A DNA stretch of 64,000 nucleotides from Saccharothrix saharensis (GTDB taxonomy: Bacteria > Actinomycetota > Actinomycetes > Mycobacteriales > Pseudonocardiaceae). The notes under the pieces were generated by a model. That model was given only the letters and a program-made list of their open reading frames with translations, was not told the DNA's origin and did not search any database. The position numbers and the translations under genes were made by a program. The DNA is taken from NCBI RefSeq assembly GCF_006716745.1, contig NZ_VFPP01000001.1, forward strand, positions 7,513,386-7,577,385. The letters are read 5' to 3'. Below are positions 1 through 10,237 of the stretch, piece by piece; position 1 is the stretch's first letter, and every line of letters begins with the position of its first letter.

Positions 1-1
1 G

Positions 2-1069
2 CACCTGGTCGAGCACGGCGCGCGGCACATCGCGCTGGTGGGCAGGCGCAGGCCCGAGCCGGACCCCGACTGGGTCGTCGAACTCCGCGAGCGGGCCGAG
101 GTCGTGCTGCTGACCGCCGACGTCACCGATGAGGGCGACCTGCACAACGCGCTGGCCAGGATCGCCGAGGACATGCCGCCGTTGCGCGGCGTCGTCCACG
201 CGGCGGGCACCACCGACGACGGGGCGTTCGCCGACCTCGACTGGTCCCGGTTCGAGCACGTCCTGGCCGCCAAGGCCCGGGGTGCGTGGAACCTGCACCG
301 GATCACCCGGGGCGATCAGCTCGACCTGTTCGTGGTGTTCTCGTCGTTCGCCTCGTTGATCGGGTCCGCCGGGCAGGCGAACTACGTGGTGGCCAACGCC
401 TTCCTGGACGCCTTGGCGGACGTGCGGCAGGCACAAGGGCTTCGCGGCACCAGCGTCAACTGGGGGCCGTGGTCGGACGGTGGCCTCGCGACCGGCGAAG
501 GGTTGGCGGAGAAACTCGCCCGCGGCGGCCTGCACGGCATCAGCGACGACGAAGGAGCGTCCGTGCTGTCGGCGGTGCTCGCCGGCGGCCACACCCGGCT
601 CGGTCTGGCCAAGGTCGACTGGGACCGCTACCTCGCCGTCAACGGCGGATCGGCCGACAACACGCTGCTCTCGGCCCTCGGAGGGACCACTGAGCGGACA
701 ACGCCGACGGCACCGGACGTGAGTGAACTGGTCCTGACCGACCCCGAAGGCGCGGAAGCCGAGGTGACCGACCTCCTGCTCCGGGAAACGTCGGTGCTGC
801 TGGGGCTCAGCGCCGTCGACCGGGAGGAACTGCGGGCGAGGTTCGCCGACACCAGATTGACCAACCTCGGCCTGGACTCCCTCATGGGTGTCCGACTGCG
901 AGACCGGTTGCTCACCGGCCTGTCGGTCGCGCTGCCCGGCGAGGCGCTCTTCGACGGCAGCACCGTCCGGGACATCGTGAAAGACCTGTGCAAGCAGATC
1001 GCGGTGAAGGCTGTCGTGCGCGAGGAGGAAGTCCCCGACTCCGACGACCTGGAAGTCGTCCGACTGTGA
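2..1069 (+). CDS. Type I polyketide synthase, C-terminal KR-ACP fragment (5' end outside window)
   Basis: The reading frame is open from the window edge, so this is the 3' end of a large modular PKS gene. The first ~230 residues are most of a ketoreductase domain: an S-S-F-A-S-L-I serine region followed by the Q-A-N-Y-V-V-A-N catalytic tyrosine. A T-D-D triplet sits where B-type KRs carry L-D-D, and there is no tryptophan three residues before the QANY block, so the KR reads as active and B-type-like (inference). An acyl carrier protein follows, with the phosphopantetheine serine in L-G-L-D-S-L-M near residue 295. About 45 residues follow, with no thioesterase and no recognisable docking helix. 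The chain is therefore either passed to another protein or released by a trans-acting enzyme. It stops five bases before a convergent YnfA-type gene. Confidence 0.93.
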   Translation, partial: HLVEHGARHIALVGRRRPEPDPDWVVELRERAEVVLLTADVTDEGDLHNALARIAEDMPPLRGVVHAAGTTDDGAFADLDWSRFEHVLAAKARGAWNLHRITRGDQLDLFVVFSSFASLIGSAGQANYVVANAFLDALADVRQAQGLRGTSVNWGPWSDGGLATGEGLAEKLARGGLHGISDDEGASVLSAVLAGGHTRLGLAKVDWDRYLAVNGGSADNTLLSALGGTTERTTPTAPDVSELVLTDPEGAEAEVTDLLLRETSVLLGLSAVDREELRARFADTRLTNLGLDSLMGVRLRDRLLTGLSVALPGEALFDGSTVRDIVKDLCKQIAVKAVVREEEVPDSDDLEVVRL

Positions 1070-1073
1070 TCGA

Positions 1074-1475
1074 TCAGCGGTGACCGGTGTCCACGAGCGA
1101 GTCCGCCGAAGTCGGGGCGGGCTCGGTCTCGTGGGCATCGGCCACCGGGCGATCGGGCCCGAACATGATCACGAGCACGCCGACCAGGCAGATCCCGACA
1201 CCGATCAGGTCCCAGCGGTCCGGGCGGAACTTGTCCACGACCACGCCCCAGATCAGCGCGCCGATGATGAACACGCCACCGTAAGCGGCGAGGACCCGGC
1301 CGAAGTTCGAGTCCGGCTGCAGCGCGGCTACGAAACCGTAGAAGCCGAGGACCACGACACCGCCCGCCAGCCACAGCAGGCCGCGGTGCTCCCGCAGGCC
1401 CTGCCAGATCAACCACGTCCCACCGATCTCGGCGAGCGCGGCCAGCGCGAACAGGACCACGGTCTTGATGGGCAT
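1074..1475 (-). CDS. YnfA/UPF0060-family small membrane protein
   Basis: A 133-aa protein with four hydrophobic segments and the family signatures [12 protein letters not shown] near the N-terminus and A-A-Y-G-G-V-F-I centrally. The family is a small inner-membrane protein of uncertain transport function, distantly like SMR exporters. The start at 1475 gives M-P-I-K, matching the usual family N-terminus; an upstream ATG at 1514 would add 13 atypical residues. The C-terminus carries about 25 extra polar residues beyond the usual ~108-aa length. It converges on the PKS gene and diverges from the MerR gene at 1656, so the 180-bp gap probably holds both promoters. Confidence 0.85.
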   Translation of the reverse strand: MPIKTVVLFALAALAEIGGTWLIWQGLREHRGLLWLAGGVVVLGFYGFVAALQPDSNFGRVLAAYGGVFIIGALIWGVVVDKFRPDRWDLIGVGICLVGVLVIMFGPDRPVADAHETEPAPTSADSLVDTGHR

Positions 1476-1655
1476 GGCGCCATGATAGGTCACGCTGAAG
1501 TGACGGCCGGACACGCCCAGTATTCGAGATGTGCGAGGTGGCCCGTGTCATGCTCCGATCGGGCGCCCGAGTTCCTTCGTTCGAACAATGGGACAATGCG
1601 CCAAGTGCTCTCGCGTGATCGTTCATTCAGCGGTGATGTGGAGTAGAATCAGGGC

Positions 1656-2072
1656 ATGGAATCTGGAGAAATGACGGTCGCGGGATTGTCCCGGCGCACC
1701 GGGGTTCCGAGCGACAGCATCCGGTATTACGAACGTGTCGGCCTGCTGCCGAAACCGCCGCGCACCGGAGCCGGTTACCGGCGGTACGGCGAGGACGCCG
1801 TCGACCGGCTCCAGTTCATCCAGGGGGCGCAACGGCTGGGGCTCCGGCTGCGCGAGATCAACGACCTGCTCTCGATCCGCGACACCGGGACGTGCCCCTG
1901 CGGCGACGCGGCGGTCCTGCTGCGCGAGCGCATGGAAGAGATCGACAACGAGATGAAGCGCCTCCAGGCGCTGAAGAGCGAGCTCTCCGCGATGGTCGGT
2001 CAGCTCCCCAGCACCGACTGCCCGAACCCCGAACCGGGTGTGTGGCGGCCACCGGTCCGAGTCGCCGGCTGA
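1656..2072 (+). CDS. MerR-family metal-responsive transcriptional regulator
   Basis: A 138-aa protein. The N-terminal MerR winged helix (G-V-P-S-D-S-I-R-Y-Y-E-R-V-G-L-L-P) is followed by a long dimerisation helix. A C-terminal metal-site pattern places T-C-P-C-G near residue 85 and D-C-P-N-P-E-P-G-V-W near the end, typical of the CueR/ZntR-like heavy-metal subgroup. Such proteins bend the overlong 19-20 bp spacer of their target promoter. The metal cannot be read from sequence. The ATG at 1656 is preceded by a weak ribosome site; an in-frame ATG at 1671 directly follows GGAG and is an alternative. It is divergent from the YnfA-type gene, the likely nearest target. Confidence 0.85.
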   Translation: MESGEMTVAGLSRRTGVPSDSIRYYERVGLLPKPPRTGAGYRRYGEDAVDRLQFIQGAQRLGLRLREINDLLSIRDTGTCPCGDAAVLLRERMEEIDNEMKRLQALKSELSAMVGQLPSTDCPNPEPGVWRPPVRVAG

Positions 2073-2084
2073 TCCGGACATGCC

Positions 2085-2122
2085 TCAGGGGGCTCCGACC
2101 GAACCCGGTCGGAGCCCCCTGA
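2085..2122. terminator. Bidirectional hairpin terminator
   Basis: Perfect 16-bp inverted repeat (TCAGGGGGCTCCGACC and its complement) with a 6-nt loop. It lies between the convergent MerR and permease genes. No U-tract follows, as is common in high-GC actinomycetes. Confidence 0.8.
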
Positions 2123-2127
2123 CGTGA

Positions 2128-3582
2128 TCAATCCTCTCCGCTGGCGCGCACTGCCGCCTTGGTCCGCGATTTGCGGGTGAAGTACGAGATCGGGATCACC
2201 GACAGGGTTACGCCCAGTCCGACGATGATGACGTCGACACCCCACTGGAGACCACCGAACACCAGCAGCACGGTGTTGAACGCGAACAACGCCACGGCAA
2301 CCCCGACGAAGGCCCTGCCCAGGCGGAAACCTCCGTCGTCGTCACGCCGGAACCGGCGCAGCGTCAAGTAGGCGATCGGCAGCAGGACGAACACCACCAA
2401 GTAGCCGAACGTCGCCGCGGCCACCACGCTCACCACCCGGGTCCCGAAGACCACCAGCATGATGATGATCACCACTGCGTCGAACGCGATGGACCCGACC
2501 GGCGCGCCCCGCTTGTTCGTCCGGCCGAAGACCTTCGGCAGGTTCCCGTCCTGCGCCATCTGGTGGATGGTCCGGGACGACCCGATGATGAAGATCTCGG
2601 CGCCCAGCACGAGGACCGCCGCCAAGCCGAGCCCGACGATGTACTCGCCGGCCGGGCCGAGGGTGATCCCGCCGATCTCGGCGAAGACCGTGAACGGGTC
2701 GCGCTGCAGCCCTTCCACGCCGACGACACCGAACATCGAGATCGGCACCAGCGTGAAGGCGGCGATCGCGATGCCCGCGGAGATCGACATGACGCGCTTC
2801 ATGTACCGCTCGGGCCGCTTGATCTCCGCGCACACCGTCGACGCCATCTCCGCCGCGTAGGCCGCCCACGTCGCGATGAACATCCACTTCAGCACGATGC
2901 CGGCCACACCCCACCCGCCGGTCGGCGCGTCCTCAGGCAGCCGGGTCGGCAAGATCCGGGCCACGTCGAAGGAATCCGGGTGGAAGACCGGCGTCAGAAC
3001 CACAATGGACACGACGCCGAGGGCGACCACCGCCAGCGCCGCGTTGACCATCGTGGACAAGCGCAAACCGAGCGCGGTGACGCAGTACAGGGCGATGCCG
3101 ATGACGACGGCCAAGAAGATGACGTTGCCGCTCGGCCAGAACAGCGACTTGAGGTAGGTCGCGGCCAGGATCAGGTTGACCGCGATGCCGGGGGTCCAGG
3201 CGAACCAGTACGCCCAGGACGACAGCGCCCCCAGCGTCGGCGACCCCTTGGCGGTGGCGCGGTAGGCGAACTGCGCCGTGCCGCCCGCGCGTCCGGTGAA
3301 CCTGGACGCCAGCTCGGCGATCAGCAGGCACTGCAACGCGCCGACGATCGCCGTGCCGATCCAGACCCAGATGGACGCGTTGCCGATCTCCGCGGCCATC
3401 TCGGCCATGGACACCGCGATCATGAGCGACGCTCCGACGGCGACCAGGATCGACGTCCACCAGGACGCCGTCACCGGGAGCATGCTCCGGCCGGGGAACA
3501 CCGCTTCGCCGACGCCGGTGCCACCTCGTGGCCGTTCGATGGTCGTGCGGCCGGTTAACGAACCTTCGTGTGCACGGGACAC
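2128..3582 (-). CDS. APC-superfamily amino-acid permease
   Basis: A 484-aa integral membrane protein with about 12 hydrophobic segments and the N-terminal glycine-rich stretch of amino acid/polyamine/organocation transporters (S-R-F-T-G-R-A-G-G-T-A-Q-F). It probably imports or exchanges an amino acid; the substrate cannot be assigned. The start is the GTG at 3582 because AGGAGG (complement of 3587-3592) sits four bases upstream. The open frame continues a further 194 codons upstream, but that stretch is low-complexity Arg/Gly/Pro without family similarity. It converges with the MerR gene and diverges from the methyltransferase gene across 575 bp. Confidence 0.88.
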   Translation of the reverse strand: MSRAHEGSLTGRTTIERPRGGTGVGEAVFPGRSMLPVTASWWTSILVAVGASLMIAVSMAEMAAEIGNASIWVWIGTAIVGALQCLLIAELASRFTGRAGGTAQFAYRATAKGSPTLGALSSWAYWFAWTPGIAVNLILAATYLKSLFWPSGNVIFLAVVIGIALYCVTALGLRLSTMVNAALAVVALGVVSIVVLTPVFHPDSFDVARILPTRLPEDAPTGGWGVAGIVLKWMFIATWAAYAAEMASTVCAEIKRPERYMKRVMSISAGIAIAAFTLVPISMFGVVGVEGLQRDPFTVFAEIGGITLGPAGEYIVGLGLAAVLVLGAEIFIIGSSRTIHQMAQDGNLPKVFGRTNKRGAPVGSIAFDAVVIIIMLVVFGTRVVSVVAAATFGYLVVFVLLPIAYLTLRRFRRDDDGGFRLGRAFVGVAVALFAFNTVLLVFGGLQWGVDVIIVGLGVTLSVIPISYFTRKSRTKAAVRASGED

Positions 3583-4157
3583 GGGACCTCCTCGTGGGCG
3601 GGCGCGATGAGCAGGCCGATCGACGGCCACAACAACCCCGGATGTCCCACGTTCGTGGAGCGTCGTCACCTCGTGCGCACGACGTGGACGTCCACAGTGG
3701 CCGAAACCCGCGACTGGTTCCGGTCGAGTAGCGAACCTAGGGCGAACCCCCGCTCGCCGCAACGTTGTGGCACGGGACTCACTTGTTCGGCGGCACCTGT
3801 AATGGTTCTGTAGCCGAAAAGCGTCGATCACGACACAGCGACTGCTCCACCAGGGTGATCGTCCGCGCCTCACCACCCGCGAGTTCGGCCGTGCGGCGGG
3901 GGTTGACTTGAAGCCGGGTTCAACTACGAGACTACGACCAGCAAGTGACCCCGGATGATCACGACACGACTTGACCGGTTTCCCGCCGCGACCGGGAACC
4001 GACACAGCCTCGGGTGGACGACGCTGCGGACGTCCCGCAGGAACACCCACCGGCGAACCACATCGGACACCTCCGTTCGTCACCGAACGGACGCGAACAC
4101 GCGCGCCCGTCCACTGGGGGAGTGCGCCTCGTCGACAGCTTGGAGGGCAGGCTGGCC
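3583..4157. other. Divergent intergenic region, permease / methyltransferase
   Basis: A 575-bp gap without a convincing gene. It contains the MerR-type promoter at 3903-3933 reading toward the methyltransferase. Downstream is a long untranslated leader of about 215 bases with a small hairpin (CCGTTCG/CGAACGG near 4071-4088). An in-frame ATG at 4014 would extend the methyltransferase by 48 low-complexity residues and is not favoured. Confidence 0.6.
3903..3933 (+). promoter_or_regulatory. MerR-type promoter/operator upstream of methyltransferase-merR operon
   Basis: TTGACT -35, a 19-bp spacer holding the dyad TTGAA-GCCGGG-TTCAA, and GAGACT as -10. The overlong spacer with a central dyad is the classic architecture of a MerR-activated promoter. 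The same arrangement recurs on the other strand at 8461-8491 before metK. The regulator is most likely the MerR protein at 4976-5629 in the same operon (inference). Confidence 0.7.
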
Positions 4158-4889
4158 ATGGCAAACCTTCTGAAGAAGGCCTATGACGCCACGTGGGGGA
4201 AGTACGTCTTCGCCGGGATGTACGACAAGTTCCTGGCGAAGGTGGAGGGCTACGGGCTGTCGGAGAAGCGCGCGGAGTTCCTGAAGCCCGCGTACGGCCG
4301 GACCATCGAGCTGGGCACCGGCACGGGGTTGAACCTGCCGCACTACCCGGACACCGTCGACGAGTTGATCCTGACCGAGCCGTACCCGCCCATGGTGGCC
4401 AAGCTGGAGGAGAAGACCCGCAACGACCCGCGGCGCATCCAGCTCGTCGTGGCGGGCGCGGAGAAGCTGCCCTACCCGGACGGCTACTTCGACACGGTCG
4501 CGGCGGCCATGATCCTGTGCACGGTGCCCGATCCGCAGCCGGCGTTGCGGGAGATCGAGCGCGTGCTGAAGCCGGGTGGGCAGTACCTGTTCCTGGAGCA
4601 CGTCCGCAACAAGGACCCGAAGGTCGCGCGGAAGCAGGACATCATCCAGAAGGGTTGGTACTGGTTCGGCAACGAGTGCCACTGCAACCGCCCGACGGTG
4701 CAGACGTTGCAGAACTCGTCGCTGGAGATCGCCGACCTCCAGGAGACCAAGATGCCGGGCGCGTGGGAGTTCATCGAGGCCATGGTCATCGGCCGCGCGG
4801 TGCGCCCGCTCAACCCGGGCACGAAGCCGTTGTCCGTGTCGACCGCCTCCAACGGCCACGCGCACGCGGACGCGGACTGCGACTGCTGA
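4158..4889 (+). CDS. Class I SAM-dependent methyltransferase
   Basis: A 243-aa protein with a Rossmann methyltransferase core. Motif I is E-L-G-T-G-T-G-L-N-L, the acidic ribose-binding residue follows in L-T-E-P-Y, motif II/III is F-D-T-V-A-A-A-M-I-L-C-T-V, and motif IV is L-K-P-G-G-Q-Y-L-F-L-E-H-V. The pattern matches the UbiE-like/METTL7-like small-molecule or lipid methyltransferases; the acceptor is unknown. The ATG at 4158 has GGAGG 11 bases upstream. The tail is Ala/His/Asp/Cys-rich (D-A-D-C-D-C). It lies 86 bp before a MerR regulator on the same strand, and its promoter shares an operator with metK-ahcY, which make SAM and remove SAH. Confidence 0.9.
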   Translation: MANLLKKAYDATWGKYVFAGMYDKFLAKVEGYGLSEKRAEFLKPAYGRTIELGTGTGLNLPHYPDTVDELILTEPYPPMVAKLEEKTRNDPRRIQLVVAGAEKLPYPDGYFDTVAAAMILCTVPDPQPALREIERVLKPGGQYLFLEHVRNKDPKVARKQDIIQKGWYWFGNECHCNRPTVQTLQNSSLEIADLQETKMPGAWEFIEAMVIGRAVRPLNPGTKPLSVSTASNGHAHADADCDC

Positions 4890-4901
4890 CCTGACTCGCA
4901 C

Positions 4902-4935
4902 TGCGGCGGGCCGTCCCACGGGGCGGCCCGCCGCA
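4902..4935 (+). terminator. GC-rich hairpin, terminator or attenuator
   Basis: Perfect 12-bp inverted repeat TGCGGCGGGCCG with a 10-nt loop, between the methyltransferase stop and the MerR start. It may reduce read-through into the regulator gene. Confidence 0.7.
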
Positions 4936-4975
4936 CCGCACCCCAGACCTTCGACCAAGGACGCGTCGAGGCACC

Positions 4976-5629
4976 GTGTCGAAGATCCGCATCACCAGGC
5001 TCGCCGAGATCACCGGCTTCACCCCGGCCACGATCCGGTTCTACGAGAACACGGGACTGCTCCCCGCCGCGTCCCGCACGTCCAGCGGCCATCGCGTCTA
5101 CGACGACAGCGATGTCGACCGATTGCGGTTCATCGCCCGCGGGAAGCACATGGGCCTGGCGCTCGACGAGATCCGCGAACTGGTCCACAGCTGCGGCGAC
5201 GACCTCGGCACCGCGGACCTCGGCCGGGTGCTGGGCACTCTTCGCACGAGGATCACCGAGGTGAACGAGCGGGTCGCGGAGCTGTCCACGTTCTCCGCAC
5301 AGCTCGTGAGCACGTTGTGGGCGGTCCGTTCGCAGCACGTGCCGGGCAGCGTGTCCGTCGAACCGACGTGCCGGGAGCACTGGGCGCGGGTGCTGTCGCA
5401 CCCGCACACCCGCCGCCACGGTGATGACTCGATCACCTTCACGTTCCCGGGCGGTCCGGCGCTGGTGCCCGTCCTGACCGACCTCGTGGCACACGAGGTC
5501 GGTTGTGGCGCACCGGCGGTGATCCTGCTGCGCTGCACCGGCCACACCACCGTGCTGGAGGTGGCCGCCGCAGAGGCGACTCGTCGGCTGATCGCCGACT
5601 TGTCAGGGGAGTCGACATCGGTTGAGTAG
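4976..5629 (+). CDS. MerR-family transcriptional regulator with a C-terminal sensor region
   Basis: A 217-aa protein starting at GTG. Residues ~4-75 are the MerR DNA-binding domain (F-T-P-A-T-I-R-F-Y-E-N-T-G-L-L-P, then R-V-Y-D-D-S-D-V-D-R-L-R-F-I). A coiled dimerisation helix follows to ~125. The remaining ~90 residues contain scattered cysteines (positions ~71, 133, 175, 184) but no metal motif, so the ligand is unknown. It sits downstream of the methyltransferase on the same strand. Its probable operator occurs before that operon and before metK, so it may tune SAM metabolism, possibly sensing a methylated product or SAM/SAH (inference). Confidence 0.85.
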   Translation: MSKIRITRLAEITGFTPATIRFYENTGLLPAASRTSSGHRVYDDSDVDRLRFIARGKHMGLALDEIRELVHSCGDDLGTADLGRVLGTLRTRITEVNERVAELSTFSAQLVSTLWAVRSQHVPGSVSVEPTCREHWARVLSHPHTRRHGDDSITFTFPGGPALVPVLTDLVAHEVGCGAPAVILLRCTGHTTVLEVAAAEATRRLIADLSGESTSVE

Positions 5630-5636
5630 CCGAGCG

Positions 5637-5674
5637 GGGGGCGAGGTCGGCTTCGATGGCGCGACCTCGCCCCC
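5637..5674. terminator. Bidirectional hairpin terminator
   Basis: Perfect 13-bp inverted repeat GGGGGCGAGGTCG with a 12-nt loop between the convergent merR and ahcY genes. Confidence 0.8.
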
Positions 5675-5684
5675 GACTCCGTCG

Positions 5685-7157
<1,473 letters not shown>

Positions 7158-7214
7158 GCGGTTCCCCCTGGTGTTGGCGGCGTGGATGGCCGTCCTCTGT
7201 GGAAGGCCCATGGC

Positions 7215-8414
<1,200 letters not shown>

Positions 8415-8460
8415 GCGTCTCCTCGCGTTCGACACCGTGCGGGGCATCCGGACTCCGGCC

Positions 8461-8491
8461 AGTCTCGGCGTTGAAGCCGAGTTCAAGTCAA
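8461..8491 (-). promoter_or_regulatory. MerR-type promoter/operator upstream of metK-ahcY
   Basis: On the minus strand: TTGACT, a 19-bp spacer with dyad TTGAA-CTCGGC-TTCAA, then GAGACT. It matches the element at 3903-3933 at both hexamers, both dyad arms and the spacer length. It overlaps the last codon of the hydratase gene. Confidence 0.72.
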
Positions 8492-9220
8492 GCCGCCGAA
8501 GCGCAGGCCTTCCACGTAGGAAGTGATGCTCGCGAGGACCGCGTCGTCGTCCCACACCGCCGTCACACCCGGCCGGTCCGCGTCACCACGCAACTGCCGC
8601 TTGGTCCACGAGTACAGAGCGCCCGGTGCTTGCCGCATCGCGCGTGCCGTCGTGAGAGCGGCGTCCAGCAGCTGGTCCGGGTCCACCACTTCGTTGACCA
8701 GACCGATGGATCGTGCCTGGTCAGCGCTGTACAGAGCGCCTCGCAGGGCCAGTTCGACCAGCACCCCGGGGCTTACGGAATGCCGAAGTATCTCAATGCC
8801 GAGGTCGGGGAACGGGATGCCCCCGTGCAGCTCCGGCGTGCCGATGCGGCCGCGGCCCCGGCCCATGATGCGGTAGTCGCACGCTGCGGCGTAGATCGCC
8901 CCACCACCTACCGCGTTGCCGTTCACCGCCGCGATCGTCGGGTGAGGATGGTGGAACAGCGCCGCGAAGCTCTCCACCAGTGCTGTGCGGAACTCGCCGA
9001 TGCGGCCGGTGTCGGCCAACAGGTGGTGCAGGTCGATGCCCGCGCTGAACATCGCCCCGGCACCGGTCAACACCACCGCGTCCCCTTCGGCCGCGGCGGT
9101 TCCCAGCGTGGCGGTGAGTTCCCGGCAGACCTCGGGGGTCAACGTGTTGGCCTTGCCGTGGTTCAGCCGCAGCACGCGGACACGATCGTGCCGCCCCACC
9201 TCGACGTGCGTGGCCTGCAT
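8483..9220 (-). CDS. Enoyl-CoA hydratase/isomerase (crotonase) family protein
   Basis: A 245-aa crotonase-fold protein. The first oxyanion-hole segment is F-S-A-G-I-D-L near residue 58, and the second is [12 protein letters not shown] near residue 97. The family hydrates or isomerises acyl-CoA or acyl-ACP thioesters. The acid/base glutamates of classic hydratases are not clear, so the exact reaction is open. The ATG at 9220 has the strong site GAGGAGG four bases upstream. It is divergent from the dehydratase-like gene and next to PKS and transporter genes, so a role in polyketide or branched-chain precursor chemistry is plausible. Confidence 0.87.
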   Translation of the reverse strand: MQATHVEVGRHDRVRVLRLNHGKANTLTPEVCRELTATLGTAAAEGDAVVLTGAGAMFSAGIDLHHLLADTGRIGEFRTALVESFAALFHHPHPTIAAVNGNAVGGGAIYAAACDYRIMGRGRGRIGTPELHGGIPFPDLGIEILRHSVSPGVLVELALRGALYSADQARSIGLVNEVVDPDQLLDAALTTARAMRQAPGALYSWTKRQLRGDADRPGVTAVWDDDAVLASITSYVEGLRFGGLT

Positions 9221-9415
9221 CGGACCTCCTCAAGGGACGGAGATCCCGACCCTGACAGCCGGCGGGAACGGCGAGTACCGCCGACAGGAGGAGGGAGTTC
9301 ATCGGTCGAAGCACACCCCGTGAGAGCGCAAGGGGGTGGACACACGGTTTCCGGCGGAGAGCGATCCGTGGTTTCATCTCACCTCCCCTCCGACCCGCCG
9401 AGACGGGACGCCCCG

Positions 9416-10237
9416 ATGTCCAATCACTCCACTCCGCACGACGAAGACCGGTGGACGAGGACGGCCGTGTTCCTGCCGGAGCCCGAGCGGCACGACGGCA
9501 CCACGGCGCTGTGGCACGTCGAGATCGACCTCGACCGCCACGACGGCATCCGCCGTCACCTCGTCAAGGGCCAACCGACCGCGCCCACCGCGTCGTTGGT
9601 GCAGATCGCGGCCGAGGCAGCTGCGTCGTTCGCCCGAGACCTGGCACCCGTCCGTTACTCGAACCTCTCGTTACCGCATCTGCTCCGCGCACCGGCCGAA
9701 CGGTGGCCGCGACGCGTCCACGTCACCGCTACGCGCAGAGGCGACGACGTGGACGTCTCCATCGGCAGCCCGCCCGTCAACGCGGTTCCGACGGTCGAGT
9801 ACGCCCAGGTGTCCGTCCACCTCTGCGTGCCCGAAACGCCGGAAATGGCTGATTGGCACGACGTCGACCGGGAGCTCGCGGCGGACAACCGGTTCAACGG
9901 CTACCTGCTCCCCGGCGACGCACTGGAAGCACTGCTCCGCACCGCGGGTCCTCAGGAATCGCTCTCGTCGGTGCAGGCGATCGACATCCCGGTTCCAGCG
10001 GATGATCGTGAGCTGGCACGGTTGCTGGGCGCGCACCTCGACCTTCGGCGCTACTCCACAAGAGACGGCGAGCAGTACACCGCGACGACCGCGGACGGCA
10101 CGGTCCTGGTCCGACTGCGCGGCGTGGTCAGCTCCAACCGTGACCTCTCCACCATGCGGCGCCACCGGACCGGTGCCAAGACGCCAGGGCGGGCCGCCAA
10201 CCGGAAACGGTCGACGGGAGAGCGCGATGGCGGATGA
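9416..10237 (+). CDS. Free-standing PKS dehydratase-like (double hot-dog) protein
   Basis: A 273-aa protein. I do not recognise it by name, but residues ~46-55 read H-L-V-K-G-Q-P-T-A-P, an H-x3-G-x4-P pattern that is the catalytic-histidine motif of PKS dehydratase domains. About 120 residues later, G-Y-L-L-P-G-D-A-L-E-A-L resembles the second hot-dog motif with its catalytic aspartate. Length and spacing suit a two-hot-dog DH domain without KS or ACP. It would remove water from a 3-hydroxyacyl-ACP in trans (inference). The ATG at 9416 is weakly preceded by GGGACG. The stop overlaps the MFS start by 11 bases, so the two are coupled. It could instead be a non-catalytic hot-dog relative. Confidence 0.5.
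   Translation: MSNHSTPHDEDRWTRTAVFLPEPERHDGTTALWHVEIDLDRHDGIRRHLVKGQPTAPTASLVQIAAEAAASFARDLAPVRYSNLSLPHLLRAPAERWPRRVHVTATRRGDDVDVSIGSPPVNAVPTVEYAQVSVHLCVPETPEMADWHDVDRELAADNRFNGYLLPGDALEALLRTAGPQESLSSVQAIDIPVPADDRELARLLGAHLDLRRYSTRDGEQYTATTADGTVLVRLRGVVSSNRDLSTMRRHRTGAKTPGRAANRKRSTGERDGG

Noticed and set aside
3583-4164. N-terminal extension of the permease frame by 194 codons
   Set aside because: The stretch is low-complexity and has no permease similarity; a perfect ribosome site lies just before GTG 3582.
8415-8482. SAM-responsive riboswitch in the metK leader
   Set aside because: Only ~40 bases lie between the likely transcription start and the ATG, and no riboswitch core is visible; the MerR-type promoter explains the region better.
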